From NCBI RefSeq assembly GCF_025370785.1, contig NZ_JAMXFA010000006.1, positions 94,924 through 158,923 on the forward strand: a stretch of DNA of 64,000 bases. Direction: 5' to 3'. Below are positions 22,376 to 31,237 of the stretch, piece by piece. Position numbers and translations under genes: made by a program. Below the pieces are notes generated by a model. It was not told the DNA's origin and did not search any database. It saw nothing but the letters and a program-made list of their open reading frames with translations. This DNA is from Laspinema olomoucense D3b (GTDB lineage Bacteria > Cyanobacteriota > Cyanobacteriia > Cyanobacteriales > Laspinemataceae). Numbering within the stretch: position 1 is the stretch's first letter; the number at the start of each line of letters is the position of its first letter.

Positions 22376-25228
22376 ATGTCAAAAGCCAAGCGGTTATTGA
22401 TTTTGTTTTTGGCATTTTTCATTTTGCCGGTAACCTTCGGACTGTTTTCGGGTCAGGCTAATAGCCAAATGCGGGAACCGAGATATTACAGCCAAAACAT
22501 ACCCATACCCAATGAGTGGGGAGATGAAAACGGTAATAACGAGGACACCGGCAACAGCGAGGAGAGTGAGGTAGACGACAGTGATTCCCTGCAACCGTTT
22601 GATGAAGTGGTGAAAGATGCGGAAAAACTCGCCGGACTTTTTACCCTTTACCACAATAAGAAAACGGGCCAAGTTTACCTAGAAATTCAGCCGGAACAAC
22701 TCGACACAAATTTCTTATGCGTGATGACGTTAGCATCCGGTATTGGAGAAGGGGGATTGTTCCGGGGGATGCCTCTGCAGGATTTTCTCTTTTTCTTTAA
22801 GCGGGTGAACAAAAACATCCATTTTGGCGTAAGGAATGTTTATTTCCGGGCCAATCCTGGAGATCCGATTGAGCGATCGCTAAACCGATCCTTTAGTGAT
22901 TCCGTTCTGGCTTCTTTACCCATTGAAAGCATTCATCCCGACCGGGAAAGCCTGCTGATTGACCTCAATAAACTCCTGATTGAGCGGCAAGATATTACTG
23001 GGTTAACATCAATTTTACCCTCGTTATTAGGAACCGCCTACCTTCGAGATACGGAGAAATCCTATTTTGGGCGAGTTCAAACTTTCCCCTCCAATGTCGA
23101 AATTGAGTCCGTCTATGGGTTCACGGGTGGGGAGGATTTATTCTCTACTGTTCAAAGTTTGCCCGATAGTCGAGGGTTTTCCCTAAACGTGAATTATAGC
23201 CTCTCCGCACTGCCGGTTAATAATGGCTTTCGTCCGCGATTAGCAGATAACCGAGTGGGCTATTTTATTACAGCCTATCAAGATTTGTCCGACACTCGCA
23301 GTAAAGAACCCTTCCAGCGTTATATTAACCGCTGGCATTTGGAAAAAGAAAACCCCGATGCCCCACTTTCTCCCCCAAAACAGCCAATTGTTTTCTGGAT
23401 CGAAAACAACGTTCCCGTGGAATATCGGGAGGCCCTTCGCGAAGGGATAGAAGTCTGGAATCAGGCATTTGAGAAAGCCGGATTTATTAATGCGATCGAA
23501 GCTCGACAGATGCCGGATAATGCAGTTTGGGATCCGTCCGATGTGCGCTACAACACCATTCGCTGGTCCAGTTCCTTTGAATCTTGGTTTGCCGGAGTCG
23601 GTCCCTCGCGCGTCAATCCCCTGACTGGGGAAATTTTAGATGCCGATATTCTCATTGATGGGAATATCGCGCGAATTATCACCAATGAATATCGTACCCT
23701 CGTCGAACAAGGACCCAATGCGACAGAAATGACCTTTTTGGGCAAAATGCTACAAGGGACTCCCTGCTTCCCCGGGATGAGTGGAAACGCGAACATGGGT
23801 ACCACGGAAGCGATGACGGGGAATTCCGGTGCCCCGGTACCGCAACCGCCCCAGGTGCAAAGCTTTGTCCGCAAGATGATGGAAAGATACGATCTGTGCT
23901 ATGGGATGGAAGCGCCCCAACAGTTGGCGATCGGGGCAATGGGTTTGTCCATGCTTCATAATGCCTTTCCCAGTGGGGAGGAAATGACACAATATATCAA
24001 TCAATATCTAACATTCCTCACTGCCCATGAAGTGGGTCACACCTTGGGACTGCGCCATAACTTCCACGGCAGTACGATGTTATCACCGGAGGAGTTGCAT
24101 AATACAGCCCTGACTCGCACAGAAGGTATGGTTGCCTCGGTTATGGACTATGTACCTGTGAACTTGGCACCCAGTGACCAGAAACAGGGAGACTTTTTCC
24201 CGATGTTAGTCGGCCCTTATGATGAATGGGCGATCGAATACGGGTATAAACCCCTGCCGGGGATGTTGCCGCAACAAGAACAACGGGAATTGGAACGAAT
24301 TGCTGCTCAAAGTAGCACTAACCCTGATTTAGCTTATGCGCCCGATGAGGATTCGATGGATATTCTCAACCCAGCGGCGAATATGTTTGATCTCAGTGGG
24401 GATATGCTGCAATATTCCGAGTGGCAGTTGGAAAATGCCCGGGAAATGTGGGAACGCCTGGATACACGCTATCCCGTTAGTGGGGAAAGTTTCACGGATG
24501 TCCGTCGGATGTTTGATACCGTGTTTTCCTATTATTTCCGACAGGCAATGAATGCGACTCTTTATATCGGGGGTCAATGGTTTAATCGCAATCATGCTGA
24601 TGGCAATGGACGCTTGCCCTTTGAACCTGTGTCGGTGGAGAAACAGCGTCAGAGTTTGGCATTGCTGCAAAAGTACATTTTCGATGAAACGGCATTACGA
24701 TTTCCGCCACAACTGCTGAATAAATTAGCCCCCGATCGCTGGTATCACTGGGGTGCCGTTCCCGTGGTTTATCCCTTGGATTATCCCATTCACCAACGGA
24801 TTAATTTACTGCAACGGGTCGTTTTGAGCGAGTTGCTGTCCTATCCAAGGCTGACGCGCTTACAGGATTTAGAATTAAAAACTGACCCGGGTCAAGCCTT
24901 GACTATGCAGGAACTGTTTGACACCCTAGAAGGAGGAATTTGGACGGAGGTCGTTAATCGCCCCGATGACCTAAAAGTGATTTCCAGTGTTCGCCGCAGT
25001 CTCCAACGGGAACATTTAGAGATGTTAATGGCAATGGTTTTAAGGAACTCTATTGTTCCAGATGAAGCCCGAACCCTCGCCCGTTATAACTTAGGGCAAC
25101 TCCGAGAGTCCGTGGACAATACCCTAAAACGGCGAGGACGACATCTGGATACCGCCAGTAAAGCCCACCTAGAGGAAACCCGCGATCGCATTGATAAAAC
25201 CCTAGAGGCGCAGTTCCAGTCGGGTTGA
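22376..25228 (+). CDS. Exported zinc-dependent metalloprotease (metzincin-like, DUF5117/DUF4953 type)
   Basis: The protein has 950 residues from the chosen ATG, which follows AAGGGAAG and starts a signal peptide: MSKAKRLL, a hydrophobic stretch, then cleavage probably after SGQANSQ. An upstream in-frame ATG at 22253 would add 41 residues ahead of the signal peptide and is less likely. The zinc site HEVGHTLGLRH (H551, E552, H555, H561) is the metzincin HExxHxxGxxH motif, followed by VMDYV as a possible Met-turn. The domain order fits large bacterial zinc-dependent metalloproteases with N-terminal DUF5117. It is likely periplasmic or secreted. Substrate unknown. Confidence 0.9.
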   Translation: MSKAKRLLILFLAFFILPVTFGLFSGQANSQMREPRYYSQNIPIPNEWGDENGNNEDTGNSEESEVDDSDSLQPFDEVVKDAEKLAGLFTLYHNKKTGQVYLEIQPEQLDTNFLCVMTLASGIGEGGLFRGMPLQDFLFFFKRVNKNIHFGVRNVYFRANPGDPIERSLNRSFSDSVLASLPIESIHPDRESLLIDLNKLLIERQDITGLTSILPSLLGTAYLRDTEKSYFGRVQTFPSNVEIESVYGFTGGEDLFSTVQSLPDSRGFSLNVNYSLSALPVNNGFRPRLADNRVGYFITAYQDLSDTRSKEPFQRYINRWHLEKENPDAPLSPPKQPIVFWIENNVPVEYREALREGIEVWNQAFEKAGFINAIEARQMPDNAVWDPSDVRYNTIRWSSSFESWFAGVGPSRVNPLTGEILDADILIDGNIARIITNEYRTLVEQGPNATEMTFLGKMLQGTPCFPGMSGNANMGTTEAMTGNSGAPVPQPPQVQSFVRKMMERYDLCYGMEAPQQLAIGAMGLSMLHNAFPSGEEMTQYINQYLTFLTAHEVGHTLGLRHNFHGSTMLSPEELHNTALTRTEGMVASVMDYVPVNLAPSDQKQGDFFPMLVGPYDEWAIEYGYKPLPGMLPQQEQRELERIAAQSSTNPDLAYAPDEDSMDILNPAANMFDLSGDMLQYSEWQLENAREMWERLDTRYPVSGESFTDVRRMFDTVFSYYFRQAMNATLYIGGQWFNRNHADGNGRLPFEPVSVEKQRQSLALLQKYIFDETALRFPPQLLNKLAPDRWYHWGAVPVVYPLDYPIHQRINLLQRVVLSELLSYPRLTRLQDLELKTDPGQALTMQELFDTLEGGIWTEVVNRPDDLKVISSVRRSLQREHLEMLMAMVLRNSIVPDEARTLARYNLGQLRESVDNTLKRRGRHLDTASKAHLEETRDRIDKTLEAQFQSG

Positions 25229-25229
25229 G

Positions 25230-25349
25230 GTTGAGGAGATAGGGAGGGTGGGGGAGATAAGGGAGATGGGGAGGATGGGGGAGATGGGGAGGATGGGGGA
25301 GATGGGGAGGATGGGGGAGATGGGGGAGATGGGGGAGATGGGGAGGGAA
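25230..25349. repeat. G-rich 9/18-bp tandem repeat after the metalloprotease
   Basis: Units of GGGGAGGAT and GGGGGAGAT alternate to make an 18-bp period from about 25252 to 25345, starting almost at the metalloprotease stop. This is the same family as the tracts at 8.7 and 17.3 kb. It would form the 3' UTR of the metalloprotease mRNA with purine-rich, quadruplex-prone RNA. Confidence 0.85.
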
Positions 25350-25509
25350 GTTGATTCTTCCTGTTTGTAGTAACGACTTGCTGTCGTTCCCCTTCCGCAG
25401 GAGAGCCAATGAAGTACAATTCTCTAAAAGCATGGGGAATTCCTGTGCTTTTGGTGAATTCTCCTTTCCCTGAACTCCTCCTAACCCCTTTCTTGTAATA
25501 GACTGGCAC

Positions 25510-27027
25510 ATGACATTTATCTCGATTGTCTACGCCCTCTTTCTCCTAAGCATCCTGGGTATCTACTGGACCGTTAATAAACAGCGATCGCGCCTGTGGA
25601 TTTTGTTAATCGCCAGCTTAGTCTTTTACACCTCCCTCCAGGTGGAGTACATTCCCCTGTTGCTGGCAGGAACTTGGATTAACTACCGCATTGGACGGGC
25701 GATCGCCAAAACCTCCGAACGTCAACCCAACCCCCAAACCTGGCAACTCGTCAGCGACGATTGGCAAACCCAATTTGCCGCTTGGGAACGCCGCCGCCTC
25801 ATTGGATTATGGGGCGGTATCCTCTTCAACATCCTGGTCCTCGCCGGGTTCAAATACATTCCCTTCATCTTCAAAACCCTAGGGACCTGGTTTGGCTTAC
25901 CCGCCGCCCAAGAAACCGCAACTTGGTTCCAACAAAACATTCTCCCCCCATTGGGACTCAGTTTTTTCGTCTTTGAATGTATTGCCTACCTCATCGACGT
26001 TTATCGCGGTTCCCCCGCCTCCGCCCAATTCCTGCGCTTTGCCTCCTATAAACTCTTTTTTCCTAAACTCATCTCCGGACCCATCACCCGGTATCATCAC
26101 TTTCAACGACAACTCAAAACCCTGATTTTTCCCTCCTCCCATGACTGGGTAGAGGGACTCTGGTTGATTGCCTGTGGCGCATTCAAAAAAGGCGTCGTTG
26201 CCGATCGCCTGGGAATCTTCGTCACCCTCAGCTTTGAAAACGTCCAACGCGCTGGCAGCGGTGACCTTTGGCTTGCTACCATAGCCTATGGCTTACAACT
26301 GTTTCTCGACTTTAGCGGTTACGTCGATATCGCCCGAGGCAGCGCCATCCTACTCGGATTCAACCTCCCCAAAAACTTCAACTTCCCCTACTTCAGCACT
26401 AGCATCGCCGACTTTTGGCGACGCTGGCATATCACCTTGGGAGATTGGTTAAGAAACTATCTGTATTTCCCCCTAGGCGGGTCCCGGGTCGGATTAGCCC
26501 GTACCTGCCTCAACTTAATCATTGTGATGTTAATCGCGGGAATTTGGCATGGTGCCGCCTGGGGATTCATCCTCTGGGGTGCGGTCCACGGCATCGCCCT
26601 AGCCGTACATCGCCTCACAGACATCCTCTCGAAACGAGTTGACTGGTTGAAACTTTGGTGGAAAAGCATCCCTGGGATTCTATTGGGTTGGTTTCTCACT
26701 CAAACCCTAGTCTTTTTAGCCTGGATTCCGTTCCGCCTGCCCAACCTCACAGAAGCAGGATGGGTGATGCAGCACTTCTGGGGACATACCGGGGATATCC
26801 AATTCACTCAGAAAGTCTATCTGGAAACCCTAGGGTTACAGCGCATTGAAGTCACTTTATTGTTAGTCTTAATTTGGCTAATCATGACTCTAAGTTACGC
26901 CATGAATCGGGGCTTGAAATTGCAGCTAAACTGGCCAATTAAAGTGGCGTTGGTTCCCCTTTGTTTATATGCAGTTTGGATTTTTGCCCCAGAAGGCGGC
27001 TTACCCTATATCTACTTTGATTTTTAA
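25510..27027 (+). CDS. MBOAT family membrane-bound O-acyltransferase (AlgI/DltB-like)
   Basis: The protein has 505 residues with about ten hydrophobic segments spread over the full length. The family signature FWRRWHITLGDWLRNYLYFPLGG and the catalytic-histidine region AGIWHGAAWGFILWGAVHG are both present. AlgI-type MBOATs move acyl groups, often acetyl, to exopolysaccharides or cell-wall polymers across the membrane. A partner SGNH/AlgX-like protein is not seen in this window, so the acceptor is unknown. It stands alone after the metalloprotease and its repeat tract. Confidence 0.92.
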   Translation: MTFISIVYALFLLSILGIYWTVNKQRSRLWILLIASLVFYTSLQVEYIPLLLAGTWINYRIGRAIAKTSERQPNPQTWQLVSDDWQTQFAAWERRRLIGLWGGILFNILVLAGFKYIPFIFKTLGTWFGLPAAQETATWFQQNILPPLGLSFFVFECIAYLIDVYRGSPASAQFLRFASYKLFFPKLISGPITRYHHFQRQLKTLIFPSSHDWVEGLWLIACGAFKKGVVADRLGIFVTLSFENVQRAGSGDLWLATIAYGLQLFLDFSGYVDIARGSAILLGFNLPKNFNFPYFSTSIADFWRRWHITLGDWLRNYLYFPLGGSRVGLARTCLNLIIVMLIAGIWHGAAWGFILWGAVHGIALAVHRLTDILSKRVDWLKLWWKSIPGILLGWFLTQTLVFLAWIPFRLPNLTEAGWVMQHFWGHTGDIQFTQKVYLETLGLQRIEVTLLLVLIWLIMTLSYAMNRGLKLQLNWPIKVALVPLCLYAVWIFAPEGGLPYIYFDF

Positions 27028-27142
27028 GCGCACCGCAGATCAGCAGGGGGGCAAGGGATAAAGCCTCTCCTGCGCGAACTCATTCAAAATCCAGGTTGAT
27101 TTAAAAGCTAGATTTTCTATCACCCTCTTCAACGTCACGACT

Positions 27143-28522
27143 TTAGTGGTTATTTCCCCCTATCAAATACGCTTTAAATAAAACATGAACAGCAAACAGA
27201 GACAATCCATTACCAGTAACTTTTTCAATTAACCCCCGCTTCTTCAAAGACTGGACGGCCTTCAAAAACTCAGCATCAGACAACGCAACATCAGCCGGTT
27301 TTTGAAAAATATCCGCTGCTTCCTGGTTCGCCAACCACTGAATCACCAGTTTCTCCGACGCCGACAACCTTTGATAATACTCTTGCAATCTGGATTCTAA
27401 GTCTCCAAGAAAGAGACTGGGATAGGATAAGAAGCGATCGACACTGCCATCAAATAAATCTTGAATGGTAGAGGCAATGATATTTAACCAGGAAGGATTA
27501 CCGCCATAAATCCGGATCAGTTCCCCCCATTTATCGGCATCAGTTAATCCTTTAGAGTTCAAAATCTCTACAGCAGATTCTCCTAATCCCCCCAAATTTA
27601 AACTCCGACAGTGACGATTTTCTCTTTCTAAGCTGACGATTTCTGTAGGGGTTTCCCAACTCAGGAGAAGGAAGCAACTATTATGAGGCGATCGGGCAAT
27701 TTGTTCCCAAAATTTGCCATAGTCTTGACAATCCGGCAGATAGGTTCCGGCTAATTCCCCAGTGGCAAAGAGTTCTTGAAGCTCATCGAGGATAATCAAG
27801 CAAGAGTGCGATCGCAGATAATCAACCACAGAAGACAGTTGGATTTCTCCATTTGCCGATAAAAACTCCATTAATTGAGTTTTTAGGCATTGCACCGTCA
27901 GAGTATTGGTACAGTTGCGCCAGAGAATACAGTCAAAGTTATCTTTAATCTGTTCCACGAGTTCTCTAGCAAGGGCAGTTTTGCCCATTCCCGGCAACGC
28001 ACAGAGATTGACAATGCGGATTTTTTCGTCAAGTATCCAACCTTTGAGCCTTGTTATCTCATTGTTACGGTTGTAAATATGAGCGAATTCCGGCGCTTCG
28101 GTAAAGTCGTAGCGTTTTTCGGCTTTTTGCTTGGAGGTTGTGGAGGGCGATCGGTTTTGAGTTGTTTCCCCAGAGTGCCAATTGTCTCCACAAAGATTGA
28201 TGCTACTTCCATAAAATTTACTCTGGGCAAAATTATTTCCGACATTATTATTAGAAATATAATAACGTTCCATCGTAGCGCGGAAGTTAGATTTATTAAC
28301 TTTTTCCTCTAATTCTTCTGAAAATAGTTGCCATAAAGTGCCAGCTACTCTCTTAACATTCGCTTCAGTACAGTGATATTCATCCGCAATTTCCCTGTAT
28401 TTTTGACTATTCCAGACCCCTGCTAATACTGCCTGTTGCAAACTATTCAAGTGGGACCCAGTTTTGGTTAGCAGTAACTCATCGGCCCATTGCAGGACTT
28501 CTTGGACATCCATCAGTGACAT
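27143..28522 (-). CDS. STAND-type ATPase with N-terminal HTH (VMAP-associated type)
   Basis: The protein has 459 residues. Residues 1-90 form a helical HTH-like domain (LNSLQQAVLAGVWNSQKYRE, EANVKRVAGTLWQLFSEEL) of the kind found in vWA-MoxR-associated proteins. A linker follows, then an NB-ARC/STAND P-loop ATPase: Walker A LPGMGKTALA (K181), Walker B CLIILDELQ (241-249), and a C-terminal winged helix at about 410-455. Unlike many relatives it ends there, with no WD40, TPR or effector domain. M4 is an alternative start. It is divergent from the GTPase genes, with 250 bp between them. Family knowledge suggests a signalling or conflict-system switch; this is inferred. Confidence 0.82.
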   Translation of the reverse strand: MSLMDVQEVLQWADELLLTKTGSHLNSLQQAVLAGVWNSQKYREIADEYHCTEANVKRVAGTLWQLFSEELEEKVNKSNFRATMERYYISNNNVGNNFAQSKFYGSSINLCGDNWHSGETTQNRSPSTTSKQKAEKRYDFTEAPEFAHIYNRNNEITRLKGWILDEKIRIVNLCALPGMGKTALARELVEQIKDNFDCILWRNCTNTLTVQCLKTQLMEFLSANGEIQLSSVVDYLRSHSCLIILDELQELFATGELAGTYLPDCQDYGKFWEQIARSPHNSCFLLLSWETPTEIVSLERENRHCRSLNLGGLGESAVEILNSKGLTDADKWGELIRIYGGNPSWLNIIASTIQDLFDGSVDRFLSYPSLFLGDLESRLQEYYQRLSASEKLVIQWLANQEAADIFQKPADVALSDAEFLKAVQSLKKRGLIEKVTGNGLSLFAVHVLFKAYLIGGNNH

Positions 28523-28587
28523 AGAAAGTAGTTTTTAGTAATTCTACTACTTTTTTTATCTTTTTGCAACCTGTAGCCACCAAACAT

Positions 28588-28613
28588 CACTTTTTTTCAC
28601 CGGATAAAAAGTG
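28588..28613. promoter_or_regulatory. Inverted repeat between the STAND ATPase and GTPase genes
   Basis: CACTTTTT and AAAAAGTG flank a 10-bp centre in the divergent spacer, 66 bp from the ATPase start. Two copies of AGCCACCAAA flank it (28575 and 28631). It may be an operator shared by both directions; this is inference. Confidence 0.35.
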
Positions 28614-28772
28614 AAAACCTTCATAAATTAGCCACCAAATGCTACCTCGTAGGGGGTGACAGGAGACCAATGGGGTGGCACTATAGTTAAGTGAACAGCA
28701 ATTTTATAAGCTGGACAGCAACCCTCTAAATTCTGGGATAAAGTAAGGGCGTCCTAATTCTCCCATTGTTTT

Positions 28773-29465
28773 ATGCTTAAACAAATCCTCAGATCGTTAG
28801 CCCACCTCGTCAGATCTTTAATCCAGTGGATAAAAACCTTAGTCGGGGTTAAAAACAACACCCTAACAGTTTTATTTTTTGGCAAAACTGGAGTGGGCAA
28901 AAGTAGCACCCTCAACGCCCTATTTGGCTTGAACTGGGCCACTGATCATGCTGTAGCTTGTACTAAAAAGCCTCATGTTGCCCATATAGATGCCTCTCGT
29001 TACTCGGGTTTTCCCTATAAGCAAGTACGAGTGGTGGATCTACCGGGAATTGGCGAGAGTCTAGCTGGGGATAAAAAATACATGGCTTACTACAAAAAAT
29101 GGATTCCTCAAGCCGATTCTTTAGTCTGGGTGACTCAAGCTAATACGAGGGCCTACAAACGGGATGAAATTTTTTTGAAGCAGTTCAAACCTTTGTTTAA
29201 AAAGTCTTTATTTTTAATAGTCGCCCTTAACAAAATAGATTGTCTTGGGGTGTATGAAGGTGAAAAGCCATTTCACATTGAAACAACAGAGCCTTCAGAA
29301 GATCAAGTCAAGCTAATTCCAGAAAAAGTTGATGATATTTATAACATTTTCAAGGAGACAATCAATGGGTCAATAATATTCAATAAAAATAACATTGTAC
29401 CCTACACATCTTTTTATGGGTGGGGCCTGGAAAAATTAAAAACAAAAATATTAACAAGGAGTTAA
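28773..29465 (+). CDS. P-loop GTPase, Era/IRG-like
   Basis: The protein has 230 residues and a single G domain. The motifs appear in the usual order: G1 GKTGVGKS (38-45), G3 DLPGIGES (89-96), G4 NKID (153-156), and a possible G5 around TSFYGW near residue 213. The N-terminal 25 residues form an amphipathic or membrane-interacting helix (ILRSLAHLVRSLIQWIKTL). It is AT-richer than its surroundings, as are the next genes, suggesting acquisition. The following GTPase starts 6 bp after its stop. Relatives occur in multigene GTPase-STAND clusters of filamentous cyanobacteria. Function unknown. Confidence 0.85.
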   Translation: MLKQILRSLAHLVRSLIQWIKTLVGVKNNTLTVLFFGKTGVGKSSTLNALFGLNWATDHAVACTKKPHVAHIDASRYSGFPYKQVRVVDLPGIGESLAGDKKYMAYYKKWIPQADSLVWVTQANTRAYKRDEIFLKQFKPLFKKSLFLIVALNKIDCLGVYEGEKPFHIETTEPSEDQVKLIPEKVDDIYNIFKETINGSIIFNKNNIVPYTSFYGWGLEKLKTKILTRS

Positions 29466-29471
29466 TGCATC

Positions 29472-30464
29472 ATGTTGAAAGAATTATTTGAAAAAGGCCG
29501 TCAAGAACTGAAAAAAATATCAGATAAGGTATTTTCCAGCTTTTCCCCAAAAAGTAATATACCCCCCAAATCTAATAGTGCTGTAATTTTAAATCCATCC
29601 GATCAGCTATTTAGCAACTTTTCTAAAAAAAGTAATACACCCACAAGATTTAGAATCGTTGTAGGTCTAAATCAAGTTGATCAAATGATTCCTAATGGGT
29701 GGAATGAGCGTTTAAATAATCCTACCAACGAGGCGGAGGAACAGATACAGAATCGTTGTGAAGATATTATACGGGTCCTCACTAGCCAAATTGAAATATC
29801 TGAATTAAATATAGAATATTACTCGGCATTAAAGCGTTACAGATTAATACCTTTACTGACGAAGATTATTCAAAATAGTTATGCCGGATTTAAGATTAAT
29901 AGTGTAGATCCTGCCGATCCATTTGAATTAGCTGATTCAGACGTTAAAGCGGCTGTCGATAAAAAGCGGAGAGAAATGGTAACTCCTGATACGGAAAAAC
30001 ATGATTCTAACAAAATAAACCTAGATGCTCTGAAAAAAGTTATGTCTCCTGAAGACTTCAATTTAATTTCAGAGGAATTACAAAAAGAAAATAAATATCC
30101 ACCAAAAGTAGCTGTGATTGGTAAATCGGGTGTTGGAAAAACAACGACCATTAATAATTTATTTAATGCTCAACTCAAAACAAGCCCCACAACTGTTGGT
30201 ACGACCAAGGCACAGACGAAGGAATTTACCTTATCAACAGGCGGAACCTTAACTGTGGTCGATTTACCTGGATATGGCCGTAGTGAAGCCGAAGATCGAG
30301 AGTATAATAAAATCTATGAAACAATAATTCCTGAATGCGATATAGTTTTGCTTATTTTGCAAGCAAATACCCGAGATTTTTCAGATGATATTGAAATGCT
30401 CCAACAAATTACAACACTCTTAAAAAACAATCCTATTCCGAGGAGGAGCGAAAACTTTCAATAA
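29472..30464 (+). CDS. GTPase with G motifs in permuted order (G4-G5-G1-G3), possibly a recombinant remnant
   Basis: The protein has 330 residues. Residues 59-160 look like the second half of a G domain: strand RFRIVVGLNQVD with G4-like NQVD (67-70) and YSAL (117-120) as possible G5. Residues 211-320 look like the first half: G1 GKSGVGKT (217-224), a switch region with TVGTTKAQT, and G3 DLPGYGR (264-270). The protein stops after LLKNNPIPRRSENFQ, just where G4 would follow. The DNA from about 30445 matches the leader of the downstream small gene, so the 3' end was probably replaced by recombination. It is either a circularly permuted GTPase or a fusion of two truncated copies. AGGAG lies 11 nt before the ATG. 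Confidence 0.75.
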   Translation: MLKELFEKGRQELKKISDKVFSSFSPKSNIPPKSNSAVILNPSDQLFSNFSKKSNTPTRFRIVVGLNQVDQMIPNGWNERLNNPTNEAEEQIQNRCEDIIRVLTSQIEISELNIEYYSALKRYRLIPLLTKIIQNSYAGFKINSVDPADPFELADSDVKAAVDKKRREMVTPDTEKHDSNKINLDALKKVMSPEDFNLISEELQKENKYPPKVAVIGKSGVGKTTTINNLFNAQLKTSPTTVGTTKAQTKEFTLSTGGTLTVVDLPGYGRSEAEDREYNKIYETIIPECDIVLLILQANTRDFSDDIEMLQQITTLLKNNPIPRRSENFQ

Positions 30465-30505
30465 TTTTGCTTGTTAAATTTAGGTCATGAAGGAGGTAGA
30501 TATCT

Positions 30506-30709
30506 ATGGCTTTAACCCCAGAAGAAGAAGATCAAGTCAGACAATTACTATTACGAGAGAACGCTCAAAAGCAAAAAGCGATCCTAGCCAGTAAGGAAAG
30601 TTTAAAAGAATGGCTAAAAGAAACGGCGTTTTATATTCTCAAAAAGCTTACTGAAGCTGCAATAGATGGTTTAATAATATATCTAAAAATCAAGTTTGGG
30701 ATTGGATAA
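30506..30709 (+). CDS. Small helical protein, copy 1 of a tandem pair
   Basis: The product has 67 residues: MALTPEEEDQVRQLL, a charged helix through AQKQKAILASKESLKEW, then a hydrophobic C-terminal helix (AAIDGLIIYLKIKFGIG). It is unrelated to any family I recognise. It is about 70 percent identical over residues 1-55 to the product at 30887. A strong ribosome site (AAGGAGG) precedes the ATG by about 13 nt. The tail differs from copy 2 and is followed, in another frame, by a decayed third tail, so this copy may be a hybrid. It lies directly downstream of the permuted GTPase. Confidence 0.75.
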   Translation: MALTPEEEDQVRQLLLRENAQKQKAILASKESLKEWLKETAFYILKKLTEAAIDGLIIYLKIKFGIG

Positions 30710-30780
30710 TTAAACCGATTACCCAGAGGGCAATAGAGCTTATAACCATAGACCGTAGAAAGTGTATCTCCCGGATATAG
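30703..30780 (+). pseudogene. Relic tail of a third copy of the small helical protein
   Basis: Read in a frame different from copy 1, this stretch gives WIIKPITQRAIELI and more up to a TAG at 30778. It aligns with WVFKKLTEAAIELL of copy 2. At DNA level GCAATAGAGCTT is shared with copy 2 (31040). It is best explained as the 3' end of a lost copy after unequal recombination. Confidence 0.6.
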
Positions 30781-30886
30781 CCAACCCCCATCGCCAACTT
30801 CAATCTTAAAAACAAATTCTGTTCCAAGGAGAAAATTTTCAATGATTTTTCTGGTTAAATTCAAGTAGTTACTGAGGTAGATATCT

Positions 30887-31090
30887 ATGGCTTTAACCGC
30901 AACAGAGGAAGAACAAGTTAGACAATTATTATTACAAGAGAGCGCTCAAAAGCAAAAAGCAATTCTAGCCAGCAAGGAAAGCTTAAAAGAATGGCTAAAA
31001 GAAACTGCTATTTGGGTCTTTAAAAAGCTGACTGAAGCGGCAATAGAGCTTCTGATAGGCCATCTCTCGCGCCCCATACCCAATGACTAG
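30887..31090 (+). CDS. Small helical protein, copy 2 of a tandem pair
   Basis: The product has 67 residues: MALTATEEEQVRQLL, then the same core as copy 1 (AQKQKAILASKESLKEWLKE) and a tail AIWVFKKLTEAAIELLIGH ending SRPIPND. It is predicted to be two helices, the first strongly charged and the second amphipathic to hydrophobic. The ribosome site is GAGGTAG. It is the last gene of the GTPase cluster. The conserved core against divergent tails suggests the N-terminal helix carries the selected function. Not assigned to a family. Confidence 0.75.
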   Translation: MALTATEEEQVRQLLLQESAQKQKAILASKESLKEWLKETAIWVFKKLTEAAIELLIGHLSRPIPND

Positions 31091-31237
31091 CCAATCCCTA
31101 TCATAAACTTTATCGCACGGACTCAAGAATAAAGAGAGGACTGGTTAAGCTCTATCGTTAGGTATCCCTGTTTCTTAATCAAAATTAGTTAGTGATGTTT
31201 AAAAATGCGATCGCCTCATACTCCAGAAGGCGATCGC

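Larger units (their letters stand above)
30451..31090 (+). repeat. Tandem duplication, period about 381 bp
   Basis: The segment starting near 30451 (leader plus small gene) recurs near 30832 with a 381-bp offset between the two start codons. The shared leader includes GAGGTAGATATCTATGGC at both sites. The duplication includes the relic tail between the two genes. Confidence 0.75.
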
